A stretch of 64,000 bases of DNA, taken from an uncultured Collinsella sp. GTDB lineage: Bacteria; Actinomycetota; Coriobacteriia; Coriobacteriales; Coriobacteriaceae. Positions 33,248 to 40,961 of the stretch are shown here, piece by piece (position 1 is the stretch's first letter; every line of letters begins with the position of its first letter). A model generated the notes under the pieces. It was not told the origin of the DNA, did no database searches, and saw only the letters and a list, made by a program, of their open reading frames with translations. The stretch spans positions 37,252 to 101,251 of the forward strand of contig CAKUGY010000007.1 of assembly GCA_934654835.1 (NCBI GenBank), in the 5' to 3' direction. Made by a program: the position numbers and the translations under genes.

Positions 33248-33986
33248 CGTCATCGACTATATGCCGGGCGATACGCTGTTGCATCGCCTGAACCCGGTCG
33301 TCAAACTGGGCCTTGCCGCCGCCATCATCATCGGCATCTTTTTGTCCGACACCTATGTGGCGCTGCTGGGCTTTTTGGCACTCACCCTTGCGTTGGGCGC
33401 CTACGCTGGCGTCGTCGATCGCCTGCTCTCGTTGCTCAAGCTGCTCATTCCGCTCGCACTCATCATGCTGGTGCTCCAGCTGGCCTTTATGCGCGATGGC
33501 AACGTGATATGGGGCTTTATCACCGACACGGGGCTCATCACCGGATCAAAGGCCTGCCTGCGCCTGCTGGGTGTGGCGTTGCCGCTCATCCTGATGCTTA
33601 TGGTGACCAAGCTCAACGACCTTGCCAACGCCTGCGTCGAGGTGCTGCACGTGCCGTATCGCTATGCCTTTACCTTTACCACGGCACTGCGCTTTGTGCC
33701 GGTGTTTGGCCAGGAGATGAACGCCATCATGGAGGCGCAGACCGCACGCGGCGTCGAGTACGACACCAAGAACCCCATCAAGAAGCTCAAGCTCATGCTG
33801 CCGTTGTGCATACCGCTGCTTATCTCGAGCGTGGGCAAGACCGACGCCACCGCGCTTGCCGCCGAGCAGCGCGGCTTCTACCTGCGCACGCGCGCCAGCT
33901 CGTACAAGCGCTATCCCATCAAGGGCCTGGATATCGCCGTGCTCGCCATCAGCGTTGCCTTCATCGTCCTCGGCTTCCTGTTCTAG
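33240..33986 (+). CDS. ecfT: ECF transporter transmembrane protein EcfT
   Basis: 248-residue membrane coupling subunit with about five or six hydrophobic segments. Both EcfT signature loops with Ala-Arg-Gly or similar are present: EAQTARGVEYD and AAEQRGFYLRTRA, which dock on the two ATPase halves. It starts at a GTG inside the last codons of the ATPase gene. It completes a self-contained module, so this looks like a dedicated (group I) tryptophan ECF transporter rather than a shared one. Confidence 0.93.
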   Translation: MVNVIDYMPGDTLLHRLNPVVKLGLAAAIIIGIFLSDTYVALLGFLALTLALGAYAGVVDRLLSLLKLLIPLALIMLVLQLAFMRDGNVIWGFITDTGLITGSKACLRLLGVALPLILMLMVTKLNDLANACVEVLHVPYRYAFTFTTALRFVPVFGQEMNAIMEAQTARGVEYDTKNPIKKLKLMLPLCIPLLISSVGKTDATALAAEQRGFYLRTRASSYKRYPIKGLDIAVLAISVAFIVLGFLF

Positions 33987-34016
33987 CTCATCGCCAGCAC
34001 CAACAGCCTAACGCAC

Positions 34017-34058
34017 AAGGCCCCGGCTCGCGCCAAACGAGCCGGGGCCTTTGCTGTT
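34017..34058 (+). terminator. Terminator of the tryptophan ECF operon
   Basis: A perfect 14-bp stem (34017-34030 with 34038-34051) with a T-rich tail, 31 bp past the ecfT stop. Confidence 0.88.
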
Positions 34059-34111
34059 TTCCCAGATAAAGCCTACCAAAATAAACCTGCCCCTTTTTGA
34101 TAGGTCGGGAG

Positions 34112-34858
34112 CTAGAGGCGGTAGGGGGCGCCGCTGCGGATGATGGATTCGCGCACCAACACGTCCATGGCGTCGAGGGTTATCTCGGGCATCTCGCGAT
34201 ACTTCTGCAGCACCGAAAGCTCCGTGCAAGCCAGGATGACGCGGTCGCACCCGCTGCGGGCAAACTCCCACATCACGCGATCGAACTTATCCATATCGGG
34301 CTCCCGTCCGGCCTTCACGTCATCATAGATCAGCGACATCACATCGGCTTGGCGCTTCTCGCTGGGATAAACGACCTCCACGCCAGCCGCCTCGCACTCG
34401 CGCCCATAGACGCCCGCGCCCACGGTGCCATCGGTGCCCATGATGCCGATCTTTCGCACCGGCTCTGCCGGCATGCTCAAGTTGGGGTCGAACTCGCACT
34501 CCCCCATCACCGCACCAGCCAAGGCATAACGCACCGACTCACGCGGCATATGAATGATGGGGACCGAGGTAAACGACTGAATCTGGTCGTAGAAGTAGTG
34601 CGACGTATTGCAGGGTATCGCGATATGCGCGCAGCCCAGCGCCTCGAGCGCCTGAGCGCACTCCCTCATGGTCGCCAGCAACTCGGCATGCTCGCCGGTC
34701 TTGATGGCAAACGTGCGGTCGGGCATGGTCGACTTGGAAAGCACCACCATATCGATATGCTCCTGATCGCAGGTAGCCGCCGTATGGCGCACAACCTGGT
34801 CGTAGTAATACGACGTGGCCTCGGCGCCCATGCCGCCGATAACTCCTAGCTTTTCCAT
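34112..34858 (-). CDS. Aspartate/glutamate racemase family protein
   Basis: 248-residue PLP-independent racemase. Two catalytic cysteines face each other in IPCNTSHYF and ILACTELSVL, and the start KLGVIGGMGAEAT is typical of aspartate racemase. It should interconvert L- and D-aspartate (or glutamate). It lies 84 bp downstream of an ATP-grasp ligase on the same strand, which suggests that D-aspartate is made here for ligation. The ATG at 34858 is chosen on its AAGGGGG site; an upstream in-frame start at 34939 would run into the ligase's stop. Confidence 0.9.
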   Translation of the reverse strand: MEKLGVIGGMGAEATSYYYDQVVRHTAATCDQEHIDMVVLSKSTMPDRTFAIKTGEHAELLATMRECAQALEALGCAHIAIPCNTSHYFYDQIQSFTSVPIIHMPRESVRYALAGAVMGECEFDPNLSMPAEPVRKIGIMGTDGTVGAGVYGRECEAAGVEVVYPSEKRQADVMSLIYDDVKAGREPDMDKFDRVMWEFARSGCDRVILACTELSVLQKYREMPEITLDAMDVLVRESIIRSGAPYRL

Positions 34859-34942
34859 CGCCGCCCCCTTGGTGACGCCCGCACAATTGTGCATATCATA
34901 CCCGCGCCCGCCGATATAGAACGGACGGGCGCGGCGCACATC

Positions 34943-36199
34943 TTATTTGTAATACGTCTTGAACAGCTTAAAGTGACGCAGTTTGGTGTGCCACATGCGC
35001 AGCCAGCGGTTAAAGACGAAGTCGCCCTTCATAAACGAGGGATCGGCAGCCTTGCCCTCCTTGACCAGGCGATGCGCCTTGGCGCGCAGATCGGGGTCCT
35101 TAACGTACTTGTCGACCACGCCCATGGGAACGACCATCCACAGCGCCTCATCCTGCGCCGTCACAAACTCCGGCTCAAACGGGCGGTTGCATACGTACTC
35201 GTCCACCACGTATTTGGCAACGTTAAAGCCGCTGTTCGTGACATAGTAGTTGCTGCGGCCCTGACGCGTATTAAAGTCGAAGAACTTAAACGAGCCGTCG
35301 CGCTCGTCGTACTTGACGTCAAAGTTAGAGAAGCCCGTAAACTTCAGATCCTCGAGCAGCTTGCGCACGCCACCCATGAGCTCGTCATTGGGCTCGGTGA
35401 TGATGCAGGCGTGGTTGCCGACACCATGGGGCTGATGCTCCTCGAGCAGCACATGGCCCAGGCACATCATGCGCACCTTGCCGTTGCGGTCGGAATAGCT
35501 CGTGAGCACGCGCATGTATTCATCGTTGCCGGGCACGCGGTCCTGTAGAATCAGATCGTCGGTGTAGCCACTCGCGTAGACATCGCGAATGACCTGCTCG
35601 AGCTCCGTGCGATCGGCAATCTCGTAGGCCTTCTTCTGCCCCTCGAACTCGTGCTCCCACCACATGATGCCGTCGGACGGCTTCAGGATCATCGGGAAGG
35701 GGAAGTCGATCTGGTCGAGCACCTCGGCGGGCGCCTCGCCCTGAGCGTTGAGCATCGCCATGGTAAAGGTGAACGTATGCGGATAGGGCACGCCGTGCTT
35801 CTCGCACAGCTCGTAGAAGATTTCCTTCTTTTGGCACTGCTCGAGCATCTCGTAGGGCGCATAGGGCGCAATAATGTTCGAGGCAAGCTCGCCGGCGTCC
35901 TGAGCCTGCGCGGCAAGCGCTACATAGTTGTCGCCGCAGCCCATAAGGATAATCTTCTTATCGGGATTGGCCTGCGCGACACCGTTGACGGTCTTGATCA
36001 TGACCGGCATGGTATCGATATCCACGTTAGGCGTGTAGTCGATGATCTGGCTGCGATACGCAGGGCCGGTCTGGTACTTGCCAAAGACGAGGCTCTTGAC
36101 CTGATACTCCTCATAGAAGGCACGCGCCACCGAATAGGCGTTGATGTCGCCGCCGAGCAGCACGGGGATAAACTCACGCTCTGTAAACTGCAATGACAT
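34943..36199 (-). CDS. ATP-grasp carboxylate-amine ligase, possible D-aspartate ligase
   Basis: 418-residue ATP-grasp enzyme. The central region shows FPMILKPSDG (ATP-binding lysine), DDLILQDRVPGNDEYM, and the metal-binding end FKFFDFNTRQGRSNYY. This type joins an amino acid's carboxylate to an amine. With the Asp/Glu racemase next door, the best guess is a ligase that adds D-aspartate to the peptidoglycan stem (as Aslfm does in enterococci). That substrate is inferred, not shown. No signal peptide, so cytosolic. Confidence 0.8.
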   Translation of the reverse strand: MSLQFTEREFIPVLLGGDINAYSVARAFYEEYQVKSLVFGKYQTGPAYRSQIIDYTPNVDIDTMPVMIKTVNGVAQANPDKKIILMGCGDNYVALAAQAQDAGELASNIIAPYAPYEMLEQCQKKEIFYELCEKHGVPYPHTFTFTMAMLNAQGEAPAEVLDQIDFPFPMILKPSDGIMWWEHEFEGQKKAYEIADRTELEQVIRDVYASGYTDDLILQDRVPGNDEYMRVLTSYSDRNGKVRMMCLGHVLLEEHQPHGVGNHACIITEPNDELMGGVRKLLEDLKFTGFSNFDVKYDERDGSFKFFDFNTRQGRSNYYVTNSGFNVAKYVVDEYVCNRPFEPEFVTAQDEALWMVVPMGVVDKYVKDPDLRAKAHRLVKEGKAADPSFMKGDFVFNRWLRMWHTKLRHFKLFKTYYK

Positions 36200-36392
36200 G
36201 GAATTCTTCCTATCTAGAACTGCCCACGCAACGGGCGGTCTTTATGCAACTCATCTATTCTAGCGTGCCAAGCCACCGCTCCTCAAAGCTCCACCGTATC
36301 TATGGCATGCGGTGCATCAAACCCGATGAAAATACGACAATCACCGGTGTACGACATCAGGCAATGAACCTACCTTTGTTGTAGGATTCAAC

Positions 36393-37055
36393 ATGTTGCC
36401 AGCCCCGTCGAAAGGTGCACGCGTGCCCCAGGACCACCCGACCAACAACCCCGTCATTGACGCCGCGAGGCGCGAGCTTTCCGAGCGCGCGAAGACGACC
36501 GCCCCTCTGCGCACCGCCGCCGATGCCTACGCCGGACCCGGCCGCATCGTCTCGATCAATACATCGGCGCACAAGGGCACGCGCAAGACGCCCGTCGCCG
36601 ATGGGCACGATGCCGTCATCGAGCAGTTTGGACTCGCCTCCGATGCGCATGCCGGGCATTGGCACCGCCAGGTCTCTTTTTTGGCCGCAGAATCTATCCA
36701 GACGGCGCAGGCGCGCGGACTCGATGTGCACAAGGGCGATTTTGGAGAGAACTTCACCACCCAGGGAATCAACCTGCTCACACTCCCTCTGGGCACGCAG
36801 CTCAAGATTGGCAATGACGTCCTGATCGAGATCAGCCAGATCGGCAAGGTCTGCCACACTCGCTGCGCCATCTACTATCTCGCCGGCGACTGCATCTTTC
36901 CCCACGAGGGCATTTTCGGCGTGGTGTTACAAGGCGGAGAGGTCCATGTCGGAGACGACATCCAGACGGTCAAACTCGGTGACGGCACCTGCTCCTTTAC
37001 TCCCGCCGAGGCACTCAGAGAGGTTGAGCAGGCCCGCCGCGAGGGAACGATATAG
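36393..37055 (+). CDS. MOSC-domain protein
   Basis: 220 residues. The MOSC core runs from about residue 50, with FGLASDAHAGHWHRQVSFLA, KGDFGENFTTQGI and the conserved cysteine region GKVCHTRCAIYY. Such proteins handle sulfur carried by molybdenum cofactors, or detoxify N-hydroxylated bases (YiiM). No molybdoenzyme gene is nearby to decide. The ATG at 36393 has TAGGA ahead of it; a GTG at 36423 with AAAGGTG is an equally good start and would drop ten residues. Confidence 0.85.
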   Translation: MLPAPSKGARVPQDHPTNNPVIDAARRELSERAKTTAPLRTAADAYAGPGRIVSINTSAHKGTRKTPVADGHDAVIEQFGLASDAHAGHWHRQVSFLAAESIQTAQARGLDVHKGDFGENFTTQGINLLTLPLGTQLKIGNDVLIEISQIGKVCHTRCAIYYLAGDCIFPHEGIFGVVLQGGEVHVGDDIQTVKLGDGTCSFTPAEALREVEQARREGTI

Positions 37056-37119
37056 CCGCAAAACCACACGTTAAGATGGCTTTAACCGTCAGATCGCCTC
37101 TCGAACAGGGTTCCGTAAC

Positions 37120-37230
37120 GTTAAAGTTGAACTCTATGGTTTCTTAACAATTCACCATTCCCGCAGGTCAAAGCCTAAGCCTCAAGTTCAACTTGACCCT
37201 TTGGAACCTTTAAGGTTCAAGTTGAGGTCG
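37120..37230 (+). promoter_or_regulatory. Cluster of AAGTTGA palindromes before a secreted wall protein
   Basis: CCTCAAGTTCAACTTGACC (37180-37198) contains a perfect 15-bp palindrome, GAACCTTTAAGGTTC (37204-37218) is a second, and TCAAGTTGAGG follows at 37217-37227. A further AAAGTTGAAC lies at 37123. The first resembles the E. coli SoxR/MerR-type operator CCTCAAGTT-AACTTGAGG with one base inserted. A -10-like TAGAAT is near 37241. The regulator is unknown. Confidence 0.45.
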
Positions 37231-37288
37231 AAAGCAGTAGTAGAATACGTTTCGAACCATAACCTACGATTGATTGCAGAGGGACTGG

Positions 37289-38422
37289 ATGCAGCATTCG
37301 AACCATCGCACCGCAGCGCTCATCGCGTCGAAGCCGGCTCGTATCATCACGAGCGCCGCGCTCGCCGTTGCACTGACGGCCACGCCGATGCTCTCCCCCG
37401 TCGCGGCATATGCCGCCTCGCAGGCAACGCAGGATCAGCTTTCCGCCGCCCAACAGAAGATTGAAGCCGCCACGAGCGCCTACAACGACGCCCGCACCAA
37501 GCTCGATGACCTGCAGAAGCAGATCGACACCAACGAGGCAAGCATCGAGGAGATCGAAGCCGAGCTTCCCGATCAGCAGGCCAAGGCAAGCTCCGCCATG
37601 CGCGATCTGTATAAGTACCAGAAGGGAACCAATCCCTTCGTGAGCTTCCTGGTCAACGCGCAGAGCCTGGGCGAATTTATCACCACCTGCAAGTACACCA
37701 ACCAGATCACGAGCTCGAGCGTCGACGAGATCGAAGAGCTCAACAAAATGCAAACCGAGCTCGAGCAGAACAAGACCGAGCTCGAGCAGGCCAAGTCCCA
37801 GCTCGAAGCTGAGCAGAAAAACGCCGAGGATGCACTGGCTCAGGCCCAGCAGCTCCGCAGCGAAGCGCAGGCAAAGGCCGAGCAGGAAAATGCCGCCGAG
37901 CTGGCCAAGCTCGAGGCCGACAAGGCCGCAGCCGCCGAGAAGCTCTCGGGCGAGGGCGTGAGCGGCAACAACTCCAACAGCCAGGCCAACAACGCCAACA
38001 CCACCATCGACACCACGGTGAACAACGCCAATACCGGCAACTCCGATTACGACTCGTTTATCAACGAGTGGACGAGCCGTATCGACAACTACCTCGCCGG
38101 CTCCCCCATGGCGGGCCAGGGTTATAACTTTGCCGTGGCCGCTTGGAACACCGGTGTTGACCCCCGTTGGTCCCCCGCCATCGCCTGCATCGAGAGCAGC
38201 AAGGGTCTCTATTGCGCCAACTCCTACAATGCCTGGGGCTGGAGCGCCGTCGGCGGCGGCTGGCGTAGCTTTGGCAGCTGGGGCGAGGGTATCGCAGCCC
38301 ATGTGGCCTATCTTGGTCGCAATTACGGCTCCACGCTTACCCCGGCGGCAGCCAAAAAGTACTGCCCGCCCACGTGGCAGGACTGGTACAACAAGGTTGC
38401 AACCCAGATGAACCGTATCTAA
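37289..38422 (+). CDS. Secreted coiled-coil protein with C-terminal lysozyme-like domain
   Basis: 377 residues. The signal peptide ends near AYAAS (about residue 43). A long coiled coil rich in Gln/Glu/Lys/Ala follows (about 45-220, with a short break at YKYQKGTNPFVSFLVNAQS), like the PcsB/CwlO hydrolase-regulating coils. An Asn/Ser-rich linker comes next. The C-terminal 110 residues (GVDPRWSPAIACIESSKGLYC, then NAWGW and WGEGIAAHVAYLG) look like a lysozyme-fold glucosaminidase or transglycosylase with Glu in IESS. A peptidoglycan-remodelling role is likely. The ATG at 37289 follows AGAGGG. Confidence 0.8.
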   Translation: MQHSNHRTAALIASKPARIITSAALAVALTATPMLSPVAAYAASQATQDQLSAAQQKIEAATSAYNDARTKLDDLQKQIDTNEASIEEIEAELPDQQAKASSAMRDLYKYQKGTNPFVSFLVNAQSLGEFITTCKYTNQITSSSVDEIEELNKMQTELEQNKTELEQAKSQLEAEQKNAEDALAQAQQLRSEAQAKAEQENAAELAKLEADKAAAAEKLSGEGVSGNNSNSQANNANTTIDTTVNNANTGNSDYDSFINEWTSRIDNYLAGSPMAGQGYNFAVAAWNTGVDPRWSPAIACIESSKGLYCANSYNAWGWSAVGGGWRSFGSWGEGIAAHVAYLGRNYGSTLTPAAAKKYCPPTWQDWYNKVATQMNRI

Positions 38423-38433
38423 TCACAACTTTG

Positions 38434-38462
38434 AAGGGCCCCAAACGGGGCCCTTTTCTTTT
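38434..38462 (+). terminator. Terminator of the coiled-coil wall protein gene
   Basis: A stem AAGGGCCCC/GGGGCCCTT with a 4-nt loop (AAAC) is followed by TTCTTTT, 11 bp past the stop. Confidence 0.9.
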
Positions 38463-38473
38463 AGAAGCTATAG

Positions 38474-39850
38474 CTAGGCAACGATACCGGTCGCATTACC
38501 GATGGCAATAACCAAGATCATAACGACGCTCATAATCCCCAACGCCTTGAGCCACAGCATGGCAAACTCACGACCCCGATAGCGATCGAGCACGGGAAAG
38601 CGACGTCGAAGTCTGCGGCGATCGAGCATGCCAAACGAGATAAGCAGCACCATTCCATCGACCATAAGGAAATACTCAAGGGCCAAAAACCACGTTGGAT
38701 AGCTGCGGTTGGCTCCCGTGGGCTGAAACACGGCAAAATGGCTTCCGACCAGTAGCAGCAAGGTTGCCGCGTAGATAATGCCGTTCCAAATACGCCCGAT
38801 GGGTTCCGGAATCCGCGAAAGTGGGCTCTTGCGGACAGGCGTCAGCGGCGAGGCGGCCAGGCGCCGTTGCGCAGAAGGCAGCGGCGCAGAAGAAGCCGCC
38901 CGAGTCGCAGCGGGTCTCATTGCGCCGGCAGACAATGAGGCTGACAGGCACAGCTCATATGCCGCGAGCGCGGCGTGCCCCAACGCCGCTGCGCTCGCAA
39001 AACGCTTGGCCGGGTCGAGCGCCATCGCCATGCAAATCGCATCGGCCAGCGGGGTCGGAATGCCATGCGCCTCACACTGCTCACGCATGCCGCATCCCGG
39101 CTTGGGGTCGGTCCCTGTCAAACAAAAGAACAGGAGCGCGCCGAGCGCATAGACGTCGCTGCGCACGCTCGTCTGCCCAAACCCATACTGCTCGGGCGGC
39201 GCGTAGGGCCGTGTGCCAAACTTGACGGTATCGGCATCGGCGCCATCGCGCCATACGCGTGCAATCCCCAAATCGATGATTACCAGCGACGAAAAGGTCA
39301 TGCCGGCATCGGTCGCATACCTCACACCCGACACGATAATGTTCGACGGCTTAAGGTCACGATGAATCACCGGCACCGGCACCTCCCCCGCCACAGCAAA
39401 GCCGTCATGGAGCTCGCCCACCGCGTCACACAAGGCGCCAAACAGCTCGCACGCATAATCAGGGGTCGCGCCCAAACGCCCCACCAGGGCCTCGAGCGTC
39501 TCGCCTTCGACATATTCCATGACCACGCAAAGCTCGTCGCCCACGCGACGACAGTCGACAATCCGGGGCAAGTGCTCAAAACGTCGTCCAGCCCGCTGTG
39601 CCGCAAACAGGCGCTCGTATGCCCCGCCAATCTGAGCCGACGCGTCGATGCGCTTGCGCACAAAGGGACCGAGAGACCCGCCGCCAGACCCCTCAAAGTA
39701 GACGAGTTCAGTTGTCTCTACGTCCGAACGCTTAAGCACACGATCTGTACGATAGCTGTCGTCGCGGTCGAGTGACGCCAGGTGCTCAGCGAGCACGGCC
39801 GTCAGCTCATCGTCGGAATATGTTGAGCTTTGAGTATCCATAGCGTCCAT
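38474..39850 (-). CDS. Membrane-linked Ser/Thr protein kinase
   Basis: About 458 residues. The kinase domain comes first: a glycine-rich region EGSGGGSLGPF, an invariant Lys candidate in VRKRIDA, HRDLKPSNI as the catalytic loop, IDLGIARV as the metal loop (DLG where most kinases have DFG), and APPEQYGFG with RSDVYALGALLF. A 60-residue basic/proline linker and about three membrane segments end the protein. There is no PASTA or other extracellular sensor, so the input must come through the membrane part or a partner. Start uncertain (ATG 39850 or 39841). It lies downstream of an HTH-like gene and an FxLYD gene. Confidence 0.87.
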   Translation of the reverse strand: MDAMDTQSSTYSDDELTAVLAEHLASLDRDDSYRTDRVLKRSDVETTELVYFEGSGGGSLGPFVRKRIDASAQIGGAYERLFAAQRAGRRFEHLPRIVDCRRVGDELCVVMEYVEGETLEALVGRLGATPDYACELFGALCDAVGELHDGFAVAGEVPVPVIHRDLKPSNIIVSGVRYATDAGMTFSSLVIIDLGIARVWRDGADADTVKFGTRPYAPPEQYGFGQTSVRSDVYALGALLFFCLTGTDPKPGCGMREQCEAHGIPTPLADAICMAMALDPAKRFASAAALGHAALAAYELCLSASLSAGAMRPAATRAASSAPLPSAQRRLAASPLTPVRKSPLSRIPEPIGRIWNGIIYAATLLLLVGSHFAVFQPTGANRSYPTWFLALEYFLMVDGMVLLISFGMLDRRRLRRRFPVLDRYRGREFAMLWLKALGIMSVVMILVIAIGNATGIVA

Positions 39851-39940
39851 AATAACGCAGGGCACGGACACCTCATGGTATCCGCGCCCTGTTCGGTTGC
39901 ATCGTTGATGCGACGGTGTCGCTGGCTCAGCCATCAACCA

Positions 39941-40363
39941 TTAACTCACCGTCTCCTCACCAAAGCGGTACAGCTCCTCATTAACCTTTTGCAGGCTGCA
40001 GCCGCGGTCGATGCAAAAGATGATAATCGCATCACGACGATCCTTGCAGTTAAGGACACTTGCGCCGGCGGCCGTCAGGGCGCGATTGGCCTCTTTGAGC
40101 GTCAGCGCCATGGCAAAGGCAATCTGCAGTACCTTATTGCGGCTCGGATGGCGCGCGCCGGTAAAAATCTGATAGCCAAACGTCTCGTTAAGGTCGGCCA
40201 TACGCACCACACGGGAGCGCTCCAAGCCCTTTTCTTGCAGCAGCTGCTTAAGGTAGTCCGAAAGCGACGGGGAGGCAAAGTCGTGCTCCTTTATGTAGCC
40301 ATCGATGCTTGGCGCATCGAGAAGCTCGTTGAGCAACTCCTCAGTCAGCTTTTTATCAGGCAT
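39941..40363 (-). CDS. Small HTH-like protein next to the Ser/Thr kinase
   Basis: 140 residues. The middle (RSRVVRMADLNETFGYQIFTG, then HPSRNKVLQIAFAMALTLKEANRALTAAG) has the spacing of an XRE-like helix-turn-helix with helical extensions on both sides. DNA binding is plausible but not certain. It lies 33 bp behind the FxLYD gene and 90 bp ahead of the kinase, all on one strand, so the three probably form an operon. It may be the kinase's substrate or its regulator; both are guesses. Confidence 0.65.
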   Translation of the reverse strand: MPDKKLTEELLNELLDAPSIDGYIKEHDFASPSLSDYLKQLLQEKGLERSRVVRMADLNETFGYQIFTGARHPSRNKVLQIAFAMALTLKEANRALTAAGASVLNCKDRRDAIIIFCIDRGCSLQKVNEELYRFGEETVS

Positions 40364-40396
40364 ACGACTTCACCTCCCCTAAGCACAAGCAGCATG

Positions 40397-40840
40397 CTAG
40401 AAACCGCTCACATCCGAACGCTCCCAGCTGGCAACTTGGTCGGGAGACGCTGTGCCCAGTGCCTCAAACTTCCAAGTACCACCGGCCTTCAGATGATTGG
40501 TGTTTGCGAGAGCGGTTCCGACCTGGTTACCATCAGCATCATACAGAACGTACTCAATTTGAATGTAGCTCTTTTCCTTGTCCGTGTTATTGGTCAGCGT
40601 GCCCGTGATCTTATAGGCAAACTGATTGGACGTATCCTCGACCTCGTCGGCAATGATATACGGCTCCTGCGGCTCCTCTTTCTCCTCAGCCTGCTGCGTT
40701 GCCTCGGCAGGTTTTGCCGCATCGCCCGCAGACGAATCTGAAGAGTTGCCACCCATAGAGCCAACGGCGCCGACAATGACAAGCACCACGATTATGCCCA
40801 GGACGATCTTTCCGATCGGCTTCTTTCCTTCTTTTGCCAT
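40397..40840 (-). CDS. FxLYD-domain membrane-anchored protein
   Basis: 147 residues. A short basic start is followed by one membrane helix (about residues 10-28), a Ser/Ala/Glu-rich linker, then an immunoglobulin-like beta domain containing YKITGTLTNNTDKEKSYIQIEYVLYDADGNQVG, here with YVLYD at the FxLYD position. Such domains sit outside the cell with unknown ligands. First gene of the probable operon with the HTH-like protein and the kinase, so it could be the sensor. Its ribosome site lies inside a strong hairpin. Confidence 0.8.
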   Translation of the reverse strand: MAKEGKKPIGKIVLGIIVVLVIVGAVGSMGGNSSDSSAGDAAKPAEATQQAEEKEEPQEPYIIADEVEDTSNQFAYKITGTLTNNTDKEKSYIQIEYVLYDADGNQVGTALANTNHLKAGGTWKFEALGTASPDQVASWERSDVSGF

Positions 40841-40846
40841 ACTGCA

Positions 40847-40900
40847 TCCTTCCTACGATCCGGCCACCGCGCCGGCACACAGCACATCGTAGGAAGGATT
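40847..40900 (-). promoter_or_regulatory. Hairpin that pairs the ribosome site of the FxLYD gene
   Basis: Perfect 14-nt arms (40847-40860 with 40887-40900) enclose a smaller CCGGC/GCCGG stem. On the minus-strand transcript the 3' arm contains AGGAAGGA, the only good ribosome site for the ATG at 40840. It would be buried when the hairpin forms, so translation may be gated by temperature, a ligand or a protein. Confidence 0.65.
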
Positions 40901-40961
40901 GAGCTTCAATTCATTAGCTGAGAGCTAAGGCTGCAAATGAAATCGCCGAACAGCGCAAGGG

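Noticed and set aside
37180..37198. Definite SoxR operator
   Set aside because: One base is inserted in the dyad relative to the consensus and no soxR gene is in the window; kept only as a similarity.
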